DNA from: Adiantum capillus-veneris
Lineage: Eukaryota; Streptophyta; Polypodiopsida; Polypodiales; Pteridaceae
Direction of reading: 5' to 3'
Length of the DNA stretch: 64,000 bases
Assembly (NCBI GenBank): GCA_014529385.2
Contig: CM043953.1
Coordinates: 73,435,872-73,499,871 of the forward strand
The notes below the pieces were generated by a model. It made no database searches and was not told where the DNA came from. It worked only from the letters and a program-made list of their open reading frames with translations. Positions 44,139 through 53,239 of this stretch are shown one piece after another (positions within the stretch are counted from its first letter, which is position 1; each line of letters starts with the position of its first letter). The translations under genes were made by a program, and so were the position numbers.

Positions 44139-46519
44139 CTAGCATTTTTTTGCTTTCTCTTCGTTTTCAACCCATTGTTTTTGTTTTCTCATCTCATATC
44201 TTTTGCTTCTGCTCCTTTTGATTCTTTGAGAAGAAACTTTCGTGTTCTTCGAATCATCAGAGGAATTGTGTTTCTTTTTCTTTGCCTGGGCTCTAGTGAT
44301 TACCTTGATTGGAACAATCAGTTCACTCTCTGATGAGCTACTAGGCATCACTTGGACTACGTTTACTACAGTTTTTTTCTTGTTCAAACGATTCTTATCT
44401 TCCAATGGTCATCAGCACCATAGTTATGAAAGTTTCCTGTTCTGGGCTTCATCATGGGTCTTCCCGTGGGAGGTCTGACACCTTGATTAGCTACATAATA
44501 CATTGGTGCGAGCTCTGGAGCAGCATAAGTCATGGTTTCCTCCATTGGTGGTGGATGTGGACTATACCAATCTCCCTCTATCATTACTGTAGATGGACTA
44601 TGCTCTGCATAGGATGTAATAGGCACTAATGCTTTTTCATCTATTACTCCTTCTAAGTGCATGTACTTTACAGGCACCACATTATGTCCTAGATACGGAG
44701 GTTTTTGTCCCAACACAGGTTGAGGTCTTTCCATACCCGTTGGTGGTCTTTGAGCTTGGGCCATATTAGGCTGATATCTGTACATGGCTTGTCCTTGGGG
44801 CCTCATCTGCACGTATTGAACATTCCCATCATACTTTGGTCTGAAGTAGCACTCGTGGGTCTCATGGTTGGTCCATTTACCCTCGATTGCACACCATTTT
44901 TGTGGCCTAATTGGTGGTCCTTGTGGAGGTATCCCTTGTCCTGGTCCTCTCATAGGTGCTTTTTGCATATTGTTCATCATGTCATTCATCCTTTTTAGCA
45001 TATATTCTATGGCTGAGAGTGGTGCCGCAGCAGTCGTTCCCACTTGTGCTGGTTTTTTGGATGTTGTCTTCTCACTTTGGTTATCCTTCGGGACATCCTG
45101 TTCATTGAAGATCTCGCAATTGTCTCCTAGGTCAATAGCATCAGACACACACGCTTCTAGGGTTGTATGCTTTTTACTATAGAGTATAGCATGAAGTTCT
45201 TTGTTTAGCAGTCCCTCCAAAAACAATGATACAAGTTGTTCTTCTGCAGGTATCTCTATCTCTGGACATCTGGCAATGTATTGTTTCATTCGAGTTGCAC
45301 AATCCCTAACAGACTCACCATGTTTCTGTTTAAAGTTGTAGATTTGAGCTATCGTATTATGTTTAATCCCCATTTTAGAACAAGCAACTACAAATCCTTG
45401 AGCTAATGTGTTCAAGTCCATGATTGACCTTGGTGGTATGTTTTGGAACCATGTCAAATCTTTTCCTTCTAATGTCATTCCAACCCCCTCGAATTGAGTA
45501 TGGAAATTTAATATACGCTCTGCTTTTAGCACTTGCTTAAAGCTTGCTAAGTGGTCATATGGATCCCCTGATCCACTGTATTTTCTGACCCATTTTTTAA
45601 AATCAGCAAGTCTGACACGTCTATTTGGTTCAACTCCAGGTCTTCTGGGACTTGATCCTGTTCCGAGTCCTTCAAACCAGTCTGTCGGAAATAGTGACTC
45701 ATGTAGCCCTGGACTGGGCTTAGTGTCACCCAGTTTTTAACGTGATGAGGTGGTTTCTGGTTTCTTCACATTACTCTTAGATGATCTCTCACGATGTTCG
45801 TCTCTTGGAGTGGTTTCTGGTCCTTGATCCAATATCCAATCCCGTATGGAGTACCCTTGGTATTTGGTTTGTTCTAGCTCCTCAGGAGTCATCATAACGA
45901 AGTTGTTGTTATAACAATCCCTAAACAAGTAAGTTGGTAGATCCACAGATCCCTTATCTTTGATCTTGAAGATATAGATGATCTTCATGGCCGTTAATTG
46001 TCCTGGTCTAGCATGAGAAGTCCACAAAAGATCTTATATGTTTCTATCTTCCCAACAATAGACTCCGATCCTAGGATTATTCGTACTTAGCCGTTTCAAA
46101 GGCTTCAAGTCTACTTGATCGTATCCCTCGAATTCCAAAGTTGGTGGTCCTTCTTTTGCTGACATACCTAGGTTTATAGTGTTTACTTCTAATCCCCATT
46201 TGTCCACCACATCAGGATTTTCAACTTGTACATATTGAGTTCCTTTTTGATCCATGTACATTTTTCCTTGTTTGTTTGCCGTAACCTCTTCTTCGAACTC
46301 AATGCCATGGTCATCAATGCGAATAGCATACTTCTTGTTAGGGTCCAAGTAAACCTGGGCTCCATGACGATTAGTCTTGTAAAAAGAGATTATATGCTTA
46401 TAGCGCATTGTCGTTCCGGTTTCCGAGTGAGTCGAGTAAGAAGACATTTTGGATGTTGAATCTGAAAAAGTGTCTGAGACTTCTTTAGGAATTGTGTGCA
46501 AAAAATTACCTTGATTCAT
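44139..46519 (-). pseudogene. Element G gag
   Basis: The region starts at ATG 46519. Its N-terminal extension (to about 45,740) is interrupted by two in-frame stops at 46,034 and 45,737. From about 45,620 it reads the retrotransposon gag capsid domain: YSGSGDPYDHLASFKQVL, GKDLTWFQNIPPRSIMDL, and IYNFKQKHGESVRDCATRMKQYI. A Met/Pro/Gln-rich tail follows to 44,384. A frame change leads to a basic Lys/Arg stretch (44,405-44,139). No zinc knuckle was seen. Total length of about 790 codons is long for gag because of the N-terminal extension. Confidence 0.85.
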
Positions 46520-47592
46520 GCTTTCTTCGGTGGATACTCTACTGGTGTTTTCTCCGAATAGGCCTTATTTCCTAGTACACGACCAGATCTAAGGTTCATA
46601 TAGACTTATGAAGCCCTGGATAGAGTACTCACCTTGGATTGACTTGTCGTCAATTTCCACTCGATTCAATTGCAACTTTCTGTCAAGCCAATAATTCCCC
46701 GTCTGCGACCTGATTCCTGTACAAAATTAATCAAGTTAGCTATTCTTCTATAAAGACAGTGGATCTCTTGAGAACTCTCGTGATTGGTCTCTGTGTATCA
46801 CTTCAAATCGTGCTATGGAAGTCAAAATTTGACTTTTAGATTCAGCTTTAGAAAAATCAAAGGTCTAATCTGCAACCTGTAAACTGAGTGTATCTGTACC
46901 AATTTTGATCCGATTGAACCCAAAATTGTCATGTGGCCTTATTTTATGCTGGTCTAACACTGTATAAGCCCAAAAGCCAAAATTGAAGTCTCTGGATAGC
47001 ATAAGTAAATAATCGTGATTATTTACTTTTGTCAAGTTCCGGCACTTTTTGGATTGGTTTGGCAACGATACAACTTGTTAAGGCCCTTGGACAAGTTTCA
47101 ACAAGTTTGGACAAAATTTGATCAAGTTTATCCACTGTTCCTTGTCCGCTGACTAACTTTGCAATTTGTCACAATTTTTAATCCAGTGATTCAAATCTTA
47201 CCAAATTTGGTGTGTGGGCTTATTACAACATGGTAAAGCTAGTGGTATGCCAACTTGGTCAAAAAAGTTCAAAAGCAGGGCAGATGTAAATAATCGCGAT
47301 TATTTACATTTGACAAAATTTTGCAAGCTTTTGGTCAACTGAGCATGTACACATGTTTATCACATCAATATAAGACTAAGGATCAATTTTCAACAAGTTT
47401 GGATAAATTTTTACCCAATTTACAAGCAAGATTCAAAAAGTCACTACAACTTTAGTTTTTACCTAGTTTTTTGCCAGTTTAGTGATCCAAATCTTTTGGG
47501 CCTTTACAATAGTTGTTTGTACACATGCAATGAGTCAATGGTATGAAACTTGGCCAATTTAGAGCAAAAAGTTAATAATCACGATTATTAAC
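46520..47592 (-). other. Leader of element G, cut at the organelle block
   Basis: About 1.07 kb lies upstream of gag on the minus strand, without ORFs. It carries three perfect palindromes at 47,005-47,026, 47,286-47,307 and 47,571-47,592. The expected primer site and 5' LTR are missing: sequence changes character right after the last palindrome, where mitochondrial-type DNA begins. Confidence 0.55.
47005..47592. repeat. Palindrome set 2 (three copies, 281 and 285 bp apart)
   Basis: Each copy is a 22-base near-perfect inverted repeat with core AATAATCRYGATTATT (R/Y centre GT, GC or AC). Spacing is 281 and 285 bases. The flanks share short common phrases such as TGTACACATG and CAAGTTTGG. Confidence 0.85.
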
Positions 47593-47680
47593 TTCGTTAT
47601 GGGAAGAGGAGTTTGGAGGGGATACTCGTGAAATCAAGGATGACAACTCCACTCCAGAAGGAGACAAGGCCGGACACGAA

Positions 47681-47986
47681 TTGAGCTCAGGGCCGTCAAG
47701 CGAAGTTGAGGGAAGCCCTTCGTCATCGAAGAACAGGAAGGAGGAGGGTACTAGCGAGGCTCCCGAGACTAGCGAGGCAAAGAGCCAGATCCCCTTTTCT
47801 TGGCAACAAGAAGAGGAGCTGCTTTCCAAGCTGGATCACCTTGCACAATCACAAGTGCCTAAACGTTCTTGGTGGAACTGGGTTTTGTGTTTCTATAGGG
47901 GACCAAAACCGGAGGAAGACACTCCTTCCGGAAATGAAGGGAACGGTCAGGATACCGGGTCGGGCGATAATGACCCCGGAGAATAG
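47681..47986 (+). CDS. Hypothetical ORF, 101 codons, in mitochondrial-type DNA
   Basis: An open frame with Ser/Glu-rich start, a WQQEEELLSKLDHLAQ helix, a Trp-rich WWNWVLCFYRG segment and an acidic Gly/Asp tail. No family is recognised. The composition is not repetitive and the frame is clean, but there is no ribosomal or promoter evidence and the start codon is uncertain. It lies 86 bases upstream of an atp9 remnant, in the same direction. It may be a chance ORF of the kind common in plant mitochondrial spacers. Confidence 0.25.
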   Translation: MSSGPSSEVEGSPSSSKNRKEEGTSEAPETSEAKSQIPFSWQQEEELLSKLDHLAQSQVPKRSWWNWVLCFYRGPKPEEDTPSGNEGNGQDTGSGDNDPGE

Positions 47987-48071
47987 GAAGCACTGGGGGG
48001 AATTTCCTAGCTTTGCCCCTTCCTGCTTCCCGAAAAAGAGAGTGGCAAGGATGAACCCGAGAATGAGAAAA

Positions 48072-48242
48072 GGAGCAGCAGTAGGTATTGGAAACGTATT
48101 TAGTCCTTTGACAAGCCCTGTGGCGTGAAATCTATCATTAGCCAAACAATTATTCGGTTATGTTATTCCAGGCTTTGCCTTAATAAAAGTTATTGCCCTG
48201 TTTGCTTTGATGATGGCCTTTTCGATATTCTTCGTATTTTAA
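48072..48242 (+). pseudogene. atp9: ATP synthase subunit c (atp9), 5'-truncated
   Basis: The frame reads GAAVGIGNVFS, then after an internal TGA (48126-48128) [19 protein letters not shown] and a terminal TAA. These match the last about 56 residues of plant mitochondrial ATP synthase subunit c, the membrane ring protein of complex V. The N-terminal about 18 residues are not found upstream. The TGA sits where Arg of the loop (R-N-P) is expected. Pro codons replace Leu or Ser at three places, fitting C-to-U sites. Val and Ile replace Ala and Thr at others, fitting U-to-C sites or decay. The second transmembrane helix with the proton-binding acidic residue region reads Lys where Glu is expected (ALIKVIALF), which would be inactivating. 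Confidence 0.85.
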
Positions 48243-48294
48243 GGAAATCAATAAACAACCCTGAAGATAAGTCTAGATAAATAACGGTTACTTC

Positions 48295-48320
48295 GGGGTG
48301 GCCTTTGCTTTGGTCACCCC
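48295..48320 (+). other. Hairpin between atp9 and the tRNA-like gene
   Basis: GGGGTGGCC, an eight-base loop and GGTCACCCC form a nine-base-pair stem with one mismatch. It could act in 3'-end processing of the atp9 transcript. It is a structural observation only. Confidence 0.4.
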
Positions 48321-48322
48321 CC

Positions 48323-48392
48323 AACTAGGTAACATAATGGTAAAGCGTTGGACTTATAGTCCTAGAATGATGGTTCGACTCCATCCGCAGTT
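48323..48392 (+). tRNA. tRNA-like gene related to trnC, anticodon UAU
   Basis: The sequence folds with a perfect GATGG/CCATC T-stem and TTCGACT loop. The anticodon arm is TTGGA / CTTATAG / TCCTA (one T-T mismatch), giving anticodon UAU, which would read the Ile codon AUA. The 5' half (CTAGGTAACATAATGGTAA) and T-arm resemble plant mitochondrial trnC(GCA). The acceptor has A-C and G-G mismatches and the D-stem is weak. The A-C pair could be repaired by C-to-U editing. It may be a trnC pseudogene or a changed-identity tRNA. Confidence 0.55.
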
Positions 48393-48419
48393 TTTTTTTA
48401 AGTAAAACCATTGTGGCAT

Positions 48420-49250
48420 GACGGTACATGACAAGGGACCCTAGCTTAGAATGCAATGGATGTATGTGGGTTCCCCCCAGCTACCTATTCCTTTTGCTAG
48501 GGATTTGGACACGCGAGGAGGAGGCTCTGTTGCTAGCCCTTATTGACATAGAGCTACTGCCTTGGCAAGAGCTGTTGTCTTTGCTATGTCAACCGTGCAT
48601 AAAGAAATGCCATAAACGCCACTGTTTCCGTTGAAAACAAAGAAATTTCTAGAAGAATGTCGATTGATTCTATGACGTAAACGAATCATGATAATTCATT
48701 GCAACTTGAAGTCCCGCCTTGGCAACCGCTACGTAGCATCCCACGTTCAGTAAGCACATAGACTCTTAACAAGCAATGGGGCTGGATCATGTTAAGATGA
48801 AATGCCATTTGACCTCAGGTGCTCGCAAGGGCATCTAGCCAATGCCTTCCTAGCATGCGTGAATGCTGGGTTGTGAAATTAATCATTTAAATGCAGAAGC
48901 CAACAATAGCACTATGACTACGAGATTAGGTCAAGCCCAAGGATTCCTCCCTTTACCGCGTCCTTTTCTATGTATCTATCACAGATTACCCTTTTAGCAT
49001 TTGACCATGCCTATCTATTCGTAGCGTCTTAAAAGAGCTTTCGAAAGAATAGTCGTTTAATTATTTTTTTTGGATTCGTCCGAAGAGAAGCATTTAGTCG
49101 ATTTACGCGTGCCGACCTTTTTTTAGAGCTTCGGTTCTTCCACTTGAGCATCAGTGGAATAAGGACTACATGGCGCTAGCCACACAAATTCTTTGCTTTA
49201 AAAGAAAAGTTTTGTTTGCCTATATGATACGTGTTGCACATGAAACGAGG
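48420..49250. other. Mitochondrial-type spacer
   Basis: About 800 bases between two tRNA genes. Short ORFs (e.g. 48,428-48,634) lack motifs. No further gene seen. Confidence 0.4.
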
Positions 49251-49252
49251 GC

Positions 49253-49323
49253 GGGGGCGTAGTAATCGGTAGAACGCATGTTTTGCAAGCATGAAGTTAT
49301 TGGTTCAAGTCCGATCGTCTCCA
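49253..49323 (+). tRNA. trnA: tRNA-Ala (UGC), mitochondrial type
   Basis: A 71-base cloverleaf has acceptor GGGGGCG paired to CGTCTCC with G-U pairs, discriminator A, and anticodon arm CATGT / TTTGCAA / GCATG with anticodon TGC. The T-arm is ATTGG/CCGAT. The D-loop is short. It resembles the native trnA(UGC) of early land-plant mitochondria. No CCA is encoded beyond the discriminator. Confidence 0.85.
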
Positions 49324-49416
49324 TTTGTATACAGATTAGCACATTAAATTTATAACTAGGCTAGGAAATTCAAATTGTAATGAAAACTTCCCTGTTGCCT
49401 GGAGCCCAGCACTACA

Positions 49417-49662
49417 TTGGCCGGGATGCCTTACCCCTTGGCACAGCACCTTAAGCTAGGGCAAACCCGACTAACCGCCACCCCGAGTCGCTGTCGGGGC
49501 CTGGTCAAGCGACTCAACGATGAGTGCACAACGGCAGTTAATGCATGCTACATGCTCTATAGGCTCTTCTGGCCAAGGGAAAGCACCTACTTTAACCAAA
49601 AGAGCTCAGTACGGCACCTGTTCGCTACCACCTATATAGAATCGGTGGGTTACCCGCTTTAG
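49417..49662 (+). CDS. Hypothetical ORF, 81 codons
   Basis: A clean frame with no recognised motif, in mitochondrial-type DNA downstream of trnA. The next frame after its stop (from about 49,700) also reads sense into the following ORF at 49,742-50,215. The two may be parts of one decayed gene. Low support. Confidence 0.2.
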   Translation: MAGMPYPLAQHLKLGQTRLTATPSRCRGLVKRLNDECTTAVNACYMLYRLFWPRESTYFNQKSSVRHLFATTYIESVGYPL

Positions 49663-49741
49663 GCTGTAGCCGAAGAACATGCGGGGGGCTGCTACCATAG
49701 CCAATCTAAGGCGCGACCTTGAGGGGGTTCTAAGGGTGGCA

Positions 49742-50215
49742 ATTGACCGTTTAATCCTCTTAGAGGAACTCTCCCTGAGCAAGGTAGACATGGTGGCTTG
49801 CCACACTGGCATATACGTCGGGCCCTCTAAAGCACCCGAGACATAGGAAGCCTACATATCAAGGTCCCTTCCCTATGTGAGTACATATTCCTTTGATGGG
49901 CTAGACATTTCGACTGCCCAAACCCTCTGCTCAAGCGCTGGCATTCATAAGGGTCAGTTTGCTTGCTGTTTTAGAAACGAAAAAGTTTTATTGTCGAAGA
50001 GTATCTCAAGGATCGAAGAGTTTACATCTTTTCTTAATTCTTCACGAAAGTCGAAACCGTATTTTTCTAGGGCTATAGCGGGAATTGGGCTTATTTTAGC
50101 TTTCGTTGAAGTAATTGTTTTTCTATTTGTCTTAATCATCGACTTGGTCTATGCATGGCGAAAAGGAGTTATTTTGCAGCTTGGCTTCTCATCTAGTTTA
50201 ATAACAACACTTTAA
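49742..50215 (+). pseudogene. Chimeric ORF with ndhC-like C-terminus
   Basis: One frame runs from about 49,742 to a TAA at 50,215, broken by a single TAG at about 49,844. The first two thirds match nothing I recognise. The last part forms a transmembrane helix reading AFVEVIVFLFVLII and then LVYAWRKG. This corresponds to the C-terminal helix of plastid NdhC, a membrane subunit of the NDH complex, rather than the YEWK form of mitochondrial Nad3. The final Ala-Leu-Glu-Trp of NdhC is replaced. This looks like a plastid fragment fused to unknown sequence, as in mitochondrial chimeric ORFs. Confidence 0.45.
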
Positions 50216-50439
50216 AACAAAGCCTATATCGTATCCTATACTTCACGTTACGTATTATATCATTCCTAACTTACGCAAGCAAAATACTTGATAACTACGA
50301 CCCGTATAGGATTTCAACTCGTTACTACTTTAGCTACCCATCTCTTTAGATCGTTTTTTTACCCGGCTATACGTGCTCATGCTAAGGTGTGTGTCGTACG
50401 CGCTTTCGTGCCATCCCTTGCCCCACCTGGGGTAACCAT
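50216..50439. other. Spacer before the rrn26 3' end
   Basis: About 220 bases between the chimeric ORF and the large rRNA gene, which point toward each other. No gene seen. Confidence 0.4.
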
Positions 50440-51341
50440 ACAACATCGTTAGTGGAATCTTGAAAAGAGATTAGTATGAGGAAGCCCATTGTCCTTGCGG
50501 CGCTTTTACCTCTCGCCTATCAAGTGATGTTCTTTCACCCGGTAGAAGAACTTGTCTAGAGAAAGATTTCCCGCTTAGATGCTTTCAGCAGTTCTTCCCT
50601 ACCAACTTAGCTACACTGCGATGTTACTGGCACAACAACCGGAACACCATAGGTTGACCTAACCCAGTCCTCTCATACTAGGGCAAGATTCTCGCAGTTC
50701 TCTAAAACCAACGGTAGATAGGAACCGAACTGTCTCACGACGTTCTAAACCCAACTCACGTACCACTTTCATCGGCGAACAACCGAACCCTTGGGACCTT
50801 ATTCAACCCCAGGATGTGATGAGTCGACATCGAGGTGCCAAAAGACTCCGTCGATAAGAGCTCTTGGGAGTCATCAGCCTGTAATCCCCGGCGTACCTTT
50901 GATCCGGTGAGCGAGAGCCCTTCCACACGGGACTCCCGGATCACTATGGTCGACCTTCGTCTTTGTCCGACTAGTAAGTCTTACAGTCAGGCAAGATTCT
51001 ACCATTATGCTCATAAGTTGTTATAATATTAGCTTGAGCCTACCTTCGCACACCTCCGTTACTCTTTGGGAGGCATCCGCCCCAGATAAACTACCCACCT
51101 TGCAATATCCCGCTTCTGACAGCAGCAGCGGTTAGGCATCCAACGACGAGAGAGTGGTATTTCAAGATTGGTGGCGACATTTCCATCACCTCCCATCTAT
51201 CCTACACATTAAATCAAGGATGTCACTGCAAAAGTATAGTAAAGGTGCACAGGGTCTTACCGTCTAGCCGTTAGAACTCCTCATCTTCACGGAGAATTCA
51301 ATTTCACTGAGTCCATGTTGGAGACAGCGGGGCAATCGTTA

Positions 51342-51656
51342 CCTGTAAGTCTTGCTAAACTTTTTGGTTTAGCTTGGGCTTTCTCTTTACCCAGGCCTTT
51401 TTCTCAGTTCCAGTAGAATAAGCCATAGCGGTAAGCCTGGGTGCTTCATGTAAAGTCTCTGGGGATTGGACCTCTGCTATCCAATCTGGATGTTTTGGAG
51501 CAAGTGCATGCTTTTCCATTCCCCAATCTTGCGGATCGTCCATTGTGTCATATATAAGTCCTTGAAGACAAGTGCACTTAGATCTTTAAAGTGTTCCCGC
51601 ATGTAATGTGGCCTAAAACCTAATAATTACTTAGAAGGCTGGCGTAACTTACTGTG
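51342..51656 (-). other. Insert in rrn26 near E. coli position 1977
   Basis: About 315 bases split the rRNA between the GAATGGTGTA and ACGATTGCC sequences (minus strand). It contains a 62-codon frame (51,543-51,355) with no known motif. No clear group I P-Q-R-S set or group II domain V was found, so it may be a decayed intron or an expansion segment. Confidence 0.6.
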
Positions 51657-51692
51657 TACACCATTCATGCAGGTCGTTACTTATGCGACACA

Positions 51693-52130
51693 ATAAAGTT
51701 AATCAAACGGCAATGGATGGTATTCAGTTCCATGCCATCCTCGCCTATGGCCTTATAGTCTCCTATAAGTTCGGACTATATCATCATCTCGAAGGATGTC
51801 TGGCGTGTGGTCGTTGGGGATCGAGTTTAGATCTTGGAACTACGTTCGCGGGCGCACGGTGCGAGGCTACGAAAATGGTCAATCGCGGGCTCGAAAGACG
51901 ATGTATTTCCAACTTGCTATCCTGCTGATGGTCCGCGCCACCAACTACATTTTCCATTCAGCTGTGGATAGGCCGAAGGTTGGTTGAAAGCCCTTCGCGC
52001 TGTCGACAGCCAGATTTTTTTTTTTTAATCCTGTTCTGTATGAGTATTGGATACTGAAATTCGGGCGAATGACCCAGCATATTGCCCGATTATGTTGTCG
52101 AACATCTTTGTCAAACCACCCCTTTGTCGG
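51693..52130 (-). other. Group I intron in rrn26
   Basis: This insert of about 435 bases splits the rRNA after AAATTCC (near E. coli 1942). It shows group I core elements on the minus strand in order: P-like ATATGCTGGG (complement of 52,072-52,081), Q-like ATCAGCAGG (complement of 51,921-51,929), R-like CAACGACCACACG (complement of about 51,803-51,815) and S ATGATATAGTCC (complement of 51,773-51,784). P and Q can pair through TGCTG/CAGCA. R GACCA against S TAGTC has one A-C mismatch. No homing-endonuclease ORF is present. The exact splice sites are not fixed. Confidence 0.75.
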
Positions 52131-53239
52131 GGAATTTCCCTACCTTAGGATAGTTAGAGTTACTGCCGCTGTTTATCGGGGCTTCCATTCAAAGCTTATA
52201 ACACTTCTCCTTTTTACCTTCCGGCACCGGGCAAGTGTCAGACTCTATACATCGTGTTACCACTTAGCGGAGTCCTGTGTTTTTAATAAACAGTCGCTAC
52301 CCCCAATATGTGCCGCTTTCCCAATCCTTCAATAGGAGAGCACCCCTTCTTCCAAAGTTACGAGGCCATTTTGCCGAGTTCCTTCAACATGGTTCTCTCA
52401 AGCGCCTTAGTATATTCTACTTGTTCACCCGTGTCAGTTTGGGGTACGGTTGGTTTTGCATTTTAAATGTTGAATCGCCCTCCCAATTCCACGAAGTTTT
52501 TTCCCGGGAGTTTCAACCCTGCATAAAGCCGGAGTGACTTTGTAGCCCCCTGCCCAATCATCCAATTCACGAGTTTAACAAACACACATGGTTCAGTAGT
52601 TAAAGCAACTTCTTCACTTTCGTGTACCCGTCGGACGTTGCCCTTTCAGGGTTCCTTAGGGACCGATTCACTATACGTAGATTGACTGCACGCAGAAACC
52701 CTGGAACTGGAAGGCGATCATGTTTTTCACATGATTTCTCGTTACTCATGTCGGCATTCTCACTTCTGGTACCTCCAGGTGTTGTCACCAACAAATTTCC
52801 TTGATTGGTAGAACGTTCCGCTACTGACACTTGAAAAAGCTTCTTTCAAGGTCTCGTCGCTTCGGTGAGTCACTTGAGCCCCGAGACATTTTCAGTGCCA
52901 TGAAGCTAGACCAGTGAGCTATTACGCTTTCTTTGAAAGATGGTTGCTTCCAAGCCCACCCCCTGGTTGTCATCGCTTGATCACTTCCTTTTCCACTAAG
53001 TGATTGCTTAAGGACCTTAGCGTACGATCTGGGTTGTTTCCCTTTCGACTTTGGATCTTAGCACCCGAAGTCTGTCTGTACAAACCCATGGCCTGTATTC
53101 GGAGTTTCCTTGGGGTCGGTCAAGCTTTGGGCTACCCTAGCCCATTGAGTGCTCTACCTCAAGCCATAAACGTTATACGCTCTACTTCAATAGATTTCGC
53201 GGAAAACCAGCTATATCCTATCTTGGTTATTCAGATAGG

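Larger units (their letters stand above)
50440..53239 (-). rRNA. rrn26: Large subunit rRNA (mitochondrial 26S), 5' part missing
   Basis: The minus strand matches bacterial-type 23S rRNA from about E. coli position 795 (AGCTGG region, near 53,205) to the 3' end. Landmarks read on the plus strand are CTGTCTCACGACGTTCTAAACCCA (50,728), CCCAGGATGTGATG (50,808), GTTACTCTTTGGGAGG (51,058), TTCAATTTCACTGAGTC (51,297) and GTGTTTTTAATAAACAG (52,279). Two inserts interrupt it (51,342-51,656 and 51,693-52,130). The first about 795 nucleotides are not found upstream, where a group II intron end and rrn5 lie instead. Sequence outside the inserts is well conserved, so rRNA decay is limited. Both ends are approximate. 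Confidence 0.9.

Noticed and set aside
36762..47592. CRISPR array or origin of replication from the spaced palindromes
   Set aside because: Spacers of about 280 bases, flanks weakly related to each other, and location in retroelement non-coding DNA argue against both.
51355..51543. 62-codon frame in the rrn26 insert as a homing endonuclease
   Set aside because: Too short, with no LAGLIDADG, GIY-YIG or HNH motif visible.
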